From an uncultured Lachnospiraceae bacterium (GTDB lineage Bacteria; Bacillota; Clostridia; Lachnospirales; Lachnospiraceae): 20,150 nt of DNA. The position numbers were made by a program, and so were the translations under genes. This document shows, piece after piece, positions 14,117 to 20,150 of the stretch. The stretch spans positions 1-20,150 of the forward strand of contig CAMNBW010000006.1 in NCBI GenBank assembly GCA_946533525.1. Reading direction: 5' to 3'. The stretch's first letter is position 1. Every line of letters begins with the position of its first letter. The notes below the pieces were generated by a model that did not search any database, was not told the origin of the DNA, and worked only from the letters and a program-made list of their open reading frames with translations.

Positions 14117-14144
14117 ATATAGCATTATAACGTCCGACTGTCAA
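14116..14144 (-). promoter_or_regulatory. Promoter of the GntR-ABC operon
   Basis: On the minus strand TTGACA (14139-14144), a 17-nt spacer and TATATT (14116-14121). A second TATAAT lies inside the spacer, only 9 nt from the -35, and is too close to be used with it. The -35 begins 8 nt after the stop of the M50B-like gene, and no terminator separates them. Confidence 0.8.
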
Positions 14145-14151
14145 CACCTTT

Positions 14152-14760
14152 TTACAAAGCAATGGTTATGTAATTTACAGCCAGAAAGATCAGGAAAAAG
14201 ACCACGATGGAGGGCAGGAGGCCCTGAAAGAAATTTATGAGGTCCTGGATGCTCAGCGTAAGGTGAATAAATATGCTGATCGCCAGATAGAAAAACAAGA
14301 CCTTCTGCCAGGTTTGAACCGCGGCAGGATAGACATATATAAAAAGCAGGGCTTCCGTTACAAGACCGCAAAGAACCGGAGCCACGGCAGAAAGTGACAG
14401 CTGGAGAGAGCGGAAAAAGACATTGCCCCTCGTCTGAAACTCAACATGCCCCAGAGAAGTCGGACTCGGGACAAGACAGATCTTTTTCACTCTTCCACCC
14501 GTAAGAAAAACGATAAGCGCATGAGAAAGCTCATGATGCACAGTGCCGGGATAGGTTGCAAAATTCATGATAATAAACGTCGGAATCATCCCCAGCACCA
14601 ACGCCAGTATCCAGGATATCAGCCAGTTTATAAGAGCCACCGCACAGCCAAGAACCAGCATCAGCGCGAAGACCAGCAGCGTTTCCGCCAGGGAACGCAA
14701 AAATATATTTTCCGGCAGGACCCCGGCGATCAATTTTACCAAGATGTTGATATAGTCCAT
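14152..14760 (-). CDS. M50B-like integral membrane metallopeptidase
   Basis: A 202-residue membrane protein with about five to six hydrophobic segments. The zinc-binding HExxH motif is His76-Glu77-Leu-Ser-His80, inside GTVHHELSHALIVFLTGGRV. It is followed by ICLVPSPTSLGHVEF, and the pair matches the peptidase M50B-like pattern (HELGHA..LxGGRV..I.L.P...G). A possible third ligand is Asp173 in LSIQDLINF. Such site-2-protease-like enzymes cut substrates within or beside the membrane. Its ATG begins 2 nt after the TPM gene stop, and its only ribosome site (GGAGG) lies 15 nt upstream inside that gene. Translation is probably by reinitiation. As last gene of a three-gene cassette it may act on, or with, the TPM and zinc-ribbon proteins. 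No substrate can be assigned. Confidence 0.75.
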   Translation of the reverse strand: MDYINILVKLIAGVLPENIFLRSLAETLLVFALMLVLGCAVALINWLISWILALVLGMIPTFIIMNFATYPGTVHHELSHALIVFLTGGRVKKICLVPSPTSLGHVEFQTRGNVFFRSLQLSLSAVAPVLCGLVTEALLFIYVYPAAVQTWQKVLFFYLAISIFIHLTLSIQDLINFFQGLLPSIVVFFLIFLAVNYITIAL

Positions 14761-14762
14761 GC

Positions 14763-15557
14763 TCAGAACTTATGACCTCCGGTTCCTCCCGAAAAACCGC
14801 CGCCTCCGCCGCCGGAGAAGCCTCCGCCGGATCCCCCGCCAGAGCCCGAGGAGCTTACGATCCTGGTTTTTCTGGAGCTTACGCGCTGCTTACTGATAGC
14901 CGTTCCGACGACCGCGCCCGCTGCCGCCGCGATGAGCTCGCTGTCGCTGATAGTGACCTTGCCCTTCCCGACCCAGACAAAGATAAAGTTAATGAGCAGG
15001 CCCGCAACTATCGCTGTCAGTATATTTGTCAGGTATCTCATGGGCTGGGCTATCCTGTGTCCTTCAAGGACGCTGTACTCCTGATCAAAGACCGACTGGG
15101 CGCAGGCGAGATAATCCCCGTCCGAAGCATAGGTATAGCCGTTATCGGTGATAATATTCATATAGTTATCAGTTACCGCCTTATGCACATCGCCCGTATT
15201 TGCCAGCTTTATCTCCCGCGCTCCCATGTCGATAAGAAAGAGGGTGCTGCTGGCATTGTTGAAAATGCTGTGGCTTTCGCTCCTTACAGCCGCCTCCGCA
15301 TCCTGGGAGGAAGTGCTTACAAAGGCCGCTCCGCCGTACGTCGTCAGGGGGATCATGTTCTGCAGCAATTCATCCTCCTCTTCGTCTGTGAGCAGGTCTT
15401 CATCGTCGTATATATAAACGCCATAGCCTGTTTCCGAATTGACATACAGGGCATCATCCGCCCCTAACACAAGAAAGGACGAATATACCATGATATGCAG
15501 CATAATGAATAATGCAGCCGCTATACGGCTAAGTGTCTTCCTCTTATCTGCCCGCAT
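14763..15557 (-). CDS. TPM-domain protein (YgcG/Psb32-like) with glycine-rich tail
   Basis: A 264-residue exported, membrane-anchored protein. It has a signal peptide (about 1-33), then a TPM domain (about 45-165) beginning with GYGVYIYDDEDLLTDEEEDE and containing the strand GAAFVSTSS and NASSTLFLIDMG. A transmembrane helix follows (about 176-196), then a short basic/Ala segment and a C-terminal tail of Gly and Ser (SGSGGGSGGGFSGG, ending GGTGGHKF). The TPM fold (TLP18.3, Psb32, MOLO-1) occurs in photosystem repair proteins and, in bacteria, in envelope proteins of unclear activity. The flexible Gly/Ser tail is typical of bacterial members. AGGAGG lies 8 nt before the ATG. It overlaps the zinc-ribbon gene by 14 nt and is followed directly by the M50B-like gene, so the three proteins are probably made together. 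Confidence 0.85.
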   Translation of the reverse strand: MRADKRKTLSRIAAALFIMLHIMVYSSFLVLGADDALYVNSETGYGVYIYDDEDLLTDEEEDELLQNMIPLTTYGGAAFVSTSSQDAEAAVRSESHSIFNNASSTLFLIDMGAREIKLANTGDVHKAVTDNYMNIITDNGYTYASDGDYLACAQSVFDQEYSVLEGHRIAQPMRYLTNILTAIVAGLLINFIFVWVGKGKVTISDSELIAAAAGAVVGTAISKQRVSSRKTRIVSSSGSGGGSGGGFSGGGGGGFSGGTGGHKF

Positions 15558-17118
15558 CCTTGTTTCCTCCTTTTCTGTCGTGAAAATCGGGAATAGATCT
15601 TGTCGTAAGAAGATTGTATTCCAGAATAAGTCCCAGCGACGTAACCGTCAGCGCCCCGAAAACCACCACGCTGCCTAAATAGTATATCCAGTCCGCTGCC
15701 GGCAGCGTTATGCCTATGGCCGCAGCTATAAATTCCGCCACTACAGGGAGTATCGCCCCGAAGATCATGCGCTTTTCCTTTATCCGGGCGAGAGGCCTCA
15801 GGGTTCTGATAAACCAGATAAAACCGGCTATAAATATCACCGGAGTAACAATAGGCAGTCTTTCGTAGGTATCCATCATTACACAGAAAAATGCGAGTAT
15901 TCCCACTAGGGCAAATATAATGACGGCCGAAATGCCTTTTTTTACTCTTCTTCTGCCCTTCTTTTTTATCTCCTCCAGCTCCTTGGCGCTAAGAGCCCCC
16001 AGATTATTCCGGTTGGTCTCCTTTTCCATTATTGCAGCAACTTCCTTCTGGTAGAAATACTGGGCAATGAATGCCGCTATATCGGCAAACATCAATACCG
16101 TGGGCGGAAGAATAAGGGCTCCGGTGATCGTCATTATAAAAAATACAATTAAAGCGATGATGCCTGAAACCATCATAAAGGTCTTTATATCCACAGGGAT
16201 CTCCGCCGATATTTTTCCGGTTTCCCCGTTTATAACACCGTACGCAAGCCGCTGACCATTTCTCCAGGTCAAAAACCAGACGGGATAGAGGCTTCCCTTA
16301 ACACCCCTGCATTCCGTCCCTAAGATCCTGCTCCGCTCTTTATCACTATCAGATATATCGACCCGGGCTCCCTCCTTAAAATCCTTGGTGACGTTGGACA
16401 AAACGTGATCCTGGGCCCGCCCGATAGCTTCGTCGGCGTAAACCTCCTTTTCGACGTCGGCTGTGTCGGCAAAAAATCCGGCCAGATAGGCAGGGTTAAA
16501 GTCCTGCCTTGCTTCTTTATGATAGGGGGCTATCTCGTTTGCTATTTCATCGTCAAAGCTGGCCGAGGCATCACAGGGTATTGTGATGTTTGTATTCTTC
16601 AATTGGGGCTTGACGTTATATACATTGTCGTATCTGTAATTCCCCGAGGTATAGCTTTCATTTACCGTCAAGACCGGCTCATTATTAAAGGCGACATCGT
16701 ATTCCCAATAGGGAATATATATCCCCCTGAACTTATCTATAAATTGCGGATCCTTAAATTCCCTGGGGACATAGGGCTCCCTCCTGGCCTTCTCGAGGTA
16801 GATCTTTTTGCATTCTTCCTTGGTCTTTTTAAAAGGAACTATGTGGGACGGCCGGTAAGCCTGGCTTATCCTGCTCTCGAGCACAGCTTCTGTTCCGCAG
16901 TAGCTGCAGAAGGCGACCGCAGAGTTGTCCTGGCTCGTAAGCTCGGCCCCGCATTGTGTACAGGTATATACAGTTGTTTCATAGACTTCATCTTCCTCTG
17001 CCACCCTGTCCTCGGCGTATTCCTCCACGCCGAAGTGGCTGTTGCAGAACACGCACTCCATATCCTGCTTTTCAATATTAAAGATGAGGTCTCCTCCGCA
17101 GCTTTTACATTTAAACAC
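15544..17118 (-). CDS. Double zinc-ribbon membrane protein
   Basis: A 524-residue protein. Two N-terminal zinc ribbons are complete: Cys4/Cys7/Cys22/Cys25 and Cys53/Cys56/Cys71/Cys74. They are joined by an acidic linker. A soluble middle region (about 85-315) contains KFRGIYIPYWEYDV and SLYPVWFLTWRNGQRLAYG, a repeated 'aromatic-proline-tryptophan' theme. A C-terminal membrane domain (about 318-510) has around six helices, broken by the basic loop KKKGRRRVKKG. Homologues are often labelled as TFIIB-type zinc ribbon or PriA-like protein because of the ribbons alone; no helicase motif is present. The start is a GTG with AGGTG 6-7 nt upstream. It begins a cassette with the TPM and M50B-like genes. 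Function unknown; a membrane-associated assembly or quality-control role is a guess. Confidence 0.8.
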   Translation of the reverse strand: MFKCKSCGGDLIFNIEKQDMECVFCNSHFGVEEYAEDRVAEEDEVYETTVYTCTQCGAELTSQDNSAVAFCSYCGTEAVLESRISQAYRPSHIVPFKKTKEECKKIYLEKARREPYVPREFKDPQFIDKFRGIYIPYWEYDVAFNNEPVLTVNESYTSGNYRYDNVYNVKPQLKNTNITIPCDASASFDDEIANEIAPYHKEARQDFNPAYLAGFFADTADVEKEVYADEAIGRAQDHVLSNVTKDFKEGARVDISDSDKERSRILGTECRGVKGSLYPVWFLTWRNGQRLAYGVINGETGKISAEIPVDIKTFMMVSGIIALIVFFIMTITGALILPPTVLMFADIAAFIAQYFYQKEVAAIMEKETNRNNLGALSAKELEEIKKKGRRRVKKGISAVIIFALVGILAFFCVMMDTYERLPIVTPVIFIAGFIWFIRTLRPLARIKEKRMIFGAILPVVAEFIAAAIGITLPAADWIYYLGSVVVFGALTVTSLGLILEYNLLTTRSIPDFHDRKGGNKDAGR

Positions 17119-17181
17119 TTTATCACCTCGTATCTCGACTAAACATATCTTGCAGCGTTTTAAATATCTGTTACGAAATAA

Positions 17182-17190
17182 AGTATAACA
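17182..17190 (-). promoter_or_regulatory. Extended -10 promoter of the zinc-ribbon cassette
   Basis: On the minus strand TGT-TATACT, with TATACT at 17182-17187 and the TG of an extended -10 directly before it. No -35 is seen: its place falls inside the preceding terminator. The transcript would start near 17175, about 57 nt before the GTG at 17118. Confidence 0.5.
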
Positions 17191-17225
17191 TAAAAACCCC
17201 CCGCCCGCATTACCACGGGCAGGGG
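17191..17225 (-). terminator. Terminator of the sugar ABC transporter operon
   Basis: On the minus strand CCCCTGCCCG and CGGGCGGGGG form a 10-bp GC-rich stem with one G-U pair and an 8-nt loop, followed by TTTTT (17192-17196). It lies about 55 nt after the stop of the last permease gene. A strong intrinsic terminator. Confidence 0.9.
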
Positions 17226-17279
17226 TGATGTATGACTTTATCCTTGCGCTTCAGTAGTCAGCCAGACCGCTTAAGAATA

Positions 17280-18308
17280 TTAGTTCTTATTGGCCGCAGC
17301 TGCCTTCTTTACTGCCTTTTTGGCAAAGAAGCCGTCTCCTGTCATCTTGGTGCTCAGGATAAGGACTATCAGAAGCAGTCCGCCCCAGATAAGGGATGCA
17401 TAATAGGTATTTATCTGAGGGAACATATTAACTCCCGAGGATATTATCTGCACGATCACTATGGCAAAGAGCACATCCATTATCTTTCCGTATCCGCCGT
17501 CGGGAAGTACACCGGCGAGGACGAGGATAAGGATACATCTCATAAGATAAGAGCTGCCGTAATCAGCCTTGGCAGAGCTCATCGTGGATACCATTATCAT
17601 GCAGCCGAGATTTGAATAGACCGCGCATATTATAAACGTCATTACTATAAGAAATCTCGTGTTTATCGCGGAGAACTTTGCCGCCTTTGCATTGGTTCCT
17701 ATCATGTAAAGCTTTTCTCCATAGGTTGTACATTTAAGCAGAAAAGCGGCGATGGCAAAGCCAATGATGAAGATAAACAGCGGGAACGGGATGAACCCGA
17801 GCACATTGGAATGGCCGATTTCGGAGTACAACATTGGCAGTCCCGTAACCGCATCTCCTCTTGTAAGCGCCGTAGAAAAGCCCTGCCACACAAGGGACAT
17901 GGCTATGGTAGCCATTACGGGCGGTATGTTCAGCATCGTTACAAGAATTCCGTTTATAAAGCCCCCGAAAATACCTATAAGCACCGATATAAGAATGCCT
18001 ACCAGTATAACGCCGCCAATGGCTCCGTTGCTCATCGTATCATTCGTATTTGCCACTATATACTTTACGGCTATGATCGCCGCGAAGTCTCCCAGTGCTA
18101 CGAAGGACATATCGATATTTCCGCTGATAAAGCAGAACATCAGTCCTAAGGTTATCATTCCGAATTCAGGGAACTGCATACACATTCCGCTCAGCATCGA
18201 TGCGCTCCAGAATTTACTGCCCTGCGTTACGGTGAAGAAAAGCAGTACCGCCGCAAGCAGGATAAGAAGCAAAGCCGTATACTTATTCTTAGCAAAATAA
18301 TTTTTCAT
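17280..18308 (-). CDS. Sugar ABC transporter permease (RbsC-like), second copy
   Basis: A 342-residue membrane protein of the branched-chain/ribose permease family (BPD_transp_2), with about nine to ten helices. The conserved segment after TM2 reads SGNIDMSFVALGDFAAI, a variant of the usual GGIDLSVG motif. A cytoplasmic loop, CTTYGEKLYMIGTNAKAAKFS, matches the family's coupling loop (GR.lYAiGgN..AA..S). It ends in a basic Ala/Lys tail (FFAKKAVKKAAAANKN). AAGGGGGAT lies before the ATG. It is 15 nt after the first permease gene and is the last gene of the operon, followed by a terminator. The substrate-binding protein is not in the window. Confidence 0.92.
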   Translation of the reverse strand: MKNYFAKNKYTALLLILLAAVLLFFTVTQGSKFWSASMLSGMCMQFPEFGMITLGLMFCFISGNIDMSFVALGDFAAIIAVKYIVANTNDTMSNGAIGGVILVGILISVLIGIFGGFINGILVTMLNIPPVMATIAMSLVWQGFSTALTRGDAVTGLPMLYSEIGHSNVLGFIPFPLFIFIIGFAIAAFLLKCTTYGEKLYMIGTNAKAAKFSAINTRFLIVMTFIICAVYSNLGCMIMVSTMSSAKADYGSSYLMRCILILVLAGVLPDGGYGKIMDVLFAIVIVQIISSGVNMFPQINTYYASLIWGGLLLIVLILSTKMTGDGFFAKKAVKKAAAANKN

Positions 18309-18323
18309 ATCTGCAAATCCCCC

Positions 18324-19325
18324 TTAACCTTTCCTGCGCATTGCCTGCAGCGCCGATACCGTAATACCCACGAGTATAACGGCTCCGTTAAACAGATCCT
18401 GCCAATAGGTATCTATTCCGATAAGCAGCATACTGTTTGAAACCACGGTTATTATCGAGATCGCACAGACCGTTCCGAAAACCGAACCCTCACCTCCGAA
18501 GATAGAAGCTCCTCCGAGGATTACTGCGGGAATGATATTCATTTCCTTACCTACCAGCGCCTTGGGTATTGACTGGCTCGCAAGGCACACACGTATCATT
18601 CCGATAAAGCCCGATACGGCTCCGGCAACAGTGTACAAGATGAACTTTGTCCTTCTGACATTGTATCCTGCCCTTTCAGCGGAAACCTCGTTTCCTCCTA
18701 TTGCATAAAGGGCACGGCCGAACATTGTCTTATTGAGCACGAAGGACGTTATTATCACAAGTATCACAAAAAGTATAAACAGAGACGACATCGTGGAGCG
18801 AAGTCCCTGGGAATTATAAACCTCAAACAGATAGGAGGTTCCCAGCGCCTTAAAGCTCTTCGGCAGAGTGGAGGTTATCTCCTTTAGCTGCAGCAGACCC
18901 ATGCTTATTCCAAGGAAGAAGGTCTGGGTTCCGAGGGTTACTATCATCGTATTCAGCTTAAAATAAGCTATTATCCAGCCGTTCAGCATTCCCAATACCG
19001 CTCCGATGACGACCGCCAGTATAAAGCCGGGGATCGGATTGGTCTCGCACCACCCATTATTCAGGCAGATCGTAGTCGAGAGTGAATAGGCAAGGGCCGC
19101 TATCGCCGGGAAGGAAAGATCGAAACCGCCCGAGACCATAATGACCAGACAGACCATGGCAAACATGCCGTCCACTATCATGGAACGCAGTATGGTAACC
19201 ACTGTCGTGGGTTCGAAAAGCTGTCCTCCGGAAATCGCCTGGATCATCAAACACATTATTATCAGAACTATGAATATCCAAAATTCCGTTCTGTGTGTCA
19301 TACGTTTTAACATAGACTTGTTCAT
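18324..19325 (-). CDS. Sugar ABC transporter permease (RbsC-like), first copy
   Basis: A 333-residue membrane protein of the same family as its neighbour but clearly divergent from it, so the two probably form a heterodimer. The conserved motif is VSGGFDLSFPAIAALAYS (from about residue 63), and the coupling loop reads KTMFGRALYAIGGNEVSAERAGYN. AAGGAG lies 8 nt before the ATG. It begins 16 nt after the ATPase gene. The order ATPase, permease, permease is that of AI-2, rhamnose and galactofuranose importers (lsrACD, rhaTPQ, ytfRT-yjfF), but the sugar here cannot be decided from sequence. Confidence 0.93.
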   Translation of the reverse strand: MNKSMLKRMTHRTEFWIFIVLIIMCLMIQAISGGQLFEPTTVVTILRSMIVDGMFAMVCLVIMVSGGFDLSFPAIAALAYSLSTTICLNNGWCETNPIPGFILAVVIGAVLGMLNGWIIAYFKLNTMIVTLGTQTFFLGISMGLLQLKEITSTLPKSFKALGTSYLFEVYNSQGLRSTMSSLFILFVILVIITSFVLNKTMFGRALYAIGGNEVSAERAGYNVRRTKFILYTVAGAVSGFIGMIRVCLASQSIPKALVGKEMNIIPAVILGGASIFGGEGSVFGTVCAISIITVVSNSMLLIGIDTYWQDLFNGAVILVGITVSALQAMRRKG

Positions 19326-19341
19326 TAAGGTATCTCCTTAC

Positions 19342-20150
19342 TTAACGGATGATTTCAAGAATATTATCTTCGGTTATATCGTCCGAGCCTATCTCTCCCG
19401 AGATATGTCCGTCCTTCATAACAATTACACGGTTGCAGTTCTGTACGACTTCGGAAAGGTCATCGGAAATGATTATTACCGCAAGACCGTCGTTCGCAAG
19501 CTCGTGTACAAGCTGATGAATATCCTGTTTAGCTCCGACATCGACGCCGACCGTCGGACCGTTCAGTATAAGTACGTCCAGATCATTGCTCAGCCACTTC
19601 GAAAGAACGATCTTCTGCTGATTTCCTCCGGACAGTGTGGACGCATATTTATGGGGATCATCGGTCGCAATGGAAAATTTATCGACCCAGATCTGCGCGT
19701 CCTTATAAATATCTTTATGATTTAAAATGCCGAACTTCCCCGAAAGACGCTTTAAGGAAGAAAGAGTGATATTGTCCGCTATGGGCTGCCTTAAGCACAG
19801 ACCTTCCGTAAGTCTGTCCTCGGGAACATATCCTATCTTGAGCTTCTGCGCTTCCATGGGAGAGCTTATGCTCACGCTCTGTCCGTTAAGCTTTATCTCA
19901 CCGCTCTTAGGCTTCATAAGTCCAAACAGCGACAGGGCAAGCTCTGTTCTTCCCGAGCCCAGAAGACCCGTGATACCCAGTATCTCTCCTTTTCTAAGCT
20001 CAAAGCTGACGTTTTCGTACGCTCCCTTGAGGGAAAGATTTTTAACCTCCAAAACAGGCTCTTTGCTTACATTCTTCGGAACGAACTTATCGTTTGTAAG
20101 CTTTCTTCCCGTCATATGATAGGTGAAGTCTTCCCGGGTAAGGTCAGCGG
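19342..20150 (-). CDS. Sugar ABC transporter ATP-binding protein (RbsA/MglA-like), C-terminal half, 5' end cut by window
   Basis: The frame stays open through the right edge (ADLTREDFTYHMTGRK at the visible start), so the internal ATG at 20115 is not the gene start. HMTGRK is the link between the two ATPase domains of about 500-residue RbsA/MglA proteins. The visible part is the second domain. Its Walker A is GLLGSGRTEL, lacking the lysine, as normal for this half. The signature LSGGNQQKIVLSKWL is intact. The Walker B is LILNGPTVGVDVGAK where most relatives have LDEPTRG, so both the Asp and the catalytic Glu are replaced (Asn, Gly). The switch region reads IIISDDLSEV. The energy would come from the first domain, outside this window. 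It is followed after 16 nt by the first permease gene. Confidence 0.92.
   Translation of the reverse strand, partial: ADLTREDFTYHMTGRKLTNDKFVPKNVSKEPVLEVKNLSLKGAYENVSFELRKGEILGITGLLGSGRTELALSLFGLMKPKSGEIKLNGQSVSISSPMEAQKLKIGYVPEDRLTEGLCLRQPIADNITLSSLKRLSGKFGILNHKDIYKDAQIWVDKFSIATDDPHKYASTLSGGNQQKIVLSKWLSNDLDVLILNGPTVGVDVGAKQDIHQLVHELANDGLAVIIISDDLSEVVQNCNRVIVMKDGHISGEIGSDDITEDNILEIIR

Noticed and set aside
14772..15467. 231-residue open frame on the plus strand
   Set aside because: Antisense to the TPM-domain gene; Arg/Ala-rich low-quality translation caused by the Gly-rich coding region and codon bias.
16405..17142. 245-residue open frame on the plus strand
   Set aside because: Antisense to the zinc-ribbon gene, whose eight cysteines and ribosome site make it the real gene. 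No promoter or ribosome site for the antisense frame was seen.

Overview
This window reads as a chromosomal stretch of a Gram-positive anaerobe of the class Clostridia, most likely a Lachnospiraceae-type bacterium. The evidence is the strong AGGAGG-type ribosome binding sites, sigma-A-like promoters, a mid-range GC content (judged by eye, not computed), and protein families typical of that group: an FtsEX-PcsB/EnvC-like division module, CvfB, a YtrA-type GntR/ABC module and RbsC-type sugar permeases. No rRNA, tRNA, insertion sequence, phage gene or CRISPR array was seen. All genes but one lie on the minus strand, and coding density is high. No gene-free stretch exceeds about 215 bases.

Reading in the direction of transcription, from high to low coordinates: 20150-17280 is the 3' part of a sugar ABC importer operon, with the C-terminal half of an RbsA/MglA-like ATPase followed by two RbsC-like permeases and a terminator. 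17118-14152 is a three-gene overlapping cassette: a double zinc-ribbon membrane protein, a TPM-domain secreted/anchored protein and an M50B-like membrane metallopeptidase. 14121-10607 is a GntR (YtrA-type) repressor, ABC ATPase and ABC permease operon, with a clear palindromic operator at its own promoter.

10599-9529 carries cvfB, with a strong promoter, a roughly 170-nt structured leader that contains a terminator-like hairpin, and a probable terminator after the gene. 9451-8137 holds a 78-aa conserved small protein and a secreted papain/C39-like cysteine protease. The terminator of the first gene appears to contain the promoter of the second.

8109-6694 is the only plus-strand gene, a GT-C/GT39-type membrane glycosyltransferase whose transcript looks leaderless. 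Diverging from it, 6670-1 is a long co-directional cluster: a degenerate WecG/TagA-like protein, a CdaR/PucR-type regulator, ftsE, ftsX, a secreted M23 hydrolase, an S41 C-terminal processing protease and a YfhO-family membrane protein cut by the window edge.

The last cluster makes biological sense as a cell-envelope remodelling unit. FtsEX would transmit ATP hydrolysis across the membrane to activate the coiled-coil M23 hydrolase, the S41 protease could process envelope proteins, and the TagA-like and YfhO-like proteins point to cell-wall glycopolymer work. The least described parts are the zinc-ribbon/TPM/M50B cassette, the degenerate TagA-like gene heading the division operon, and two regulatory architectures: the promoter inside a terminator hairpin, and the cvfB leader.
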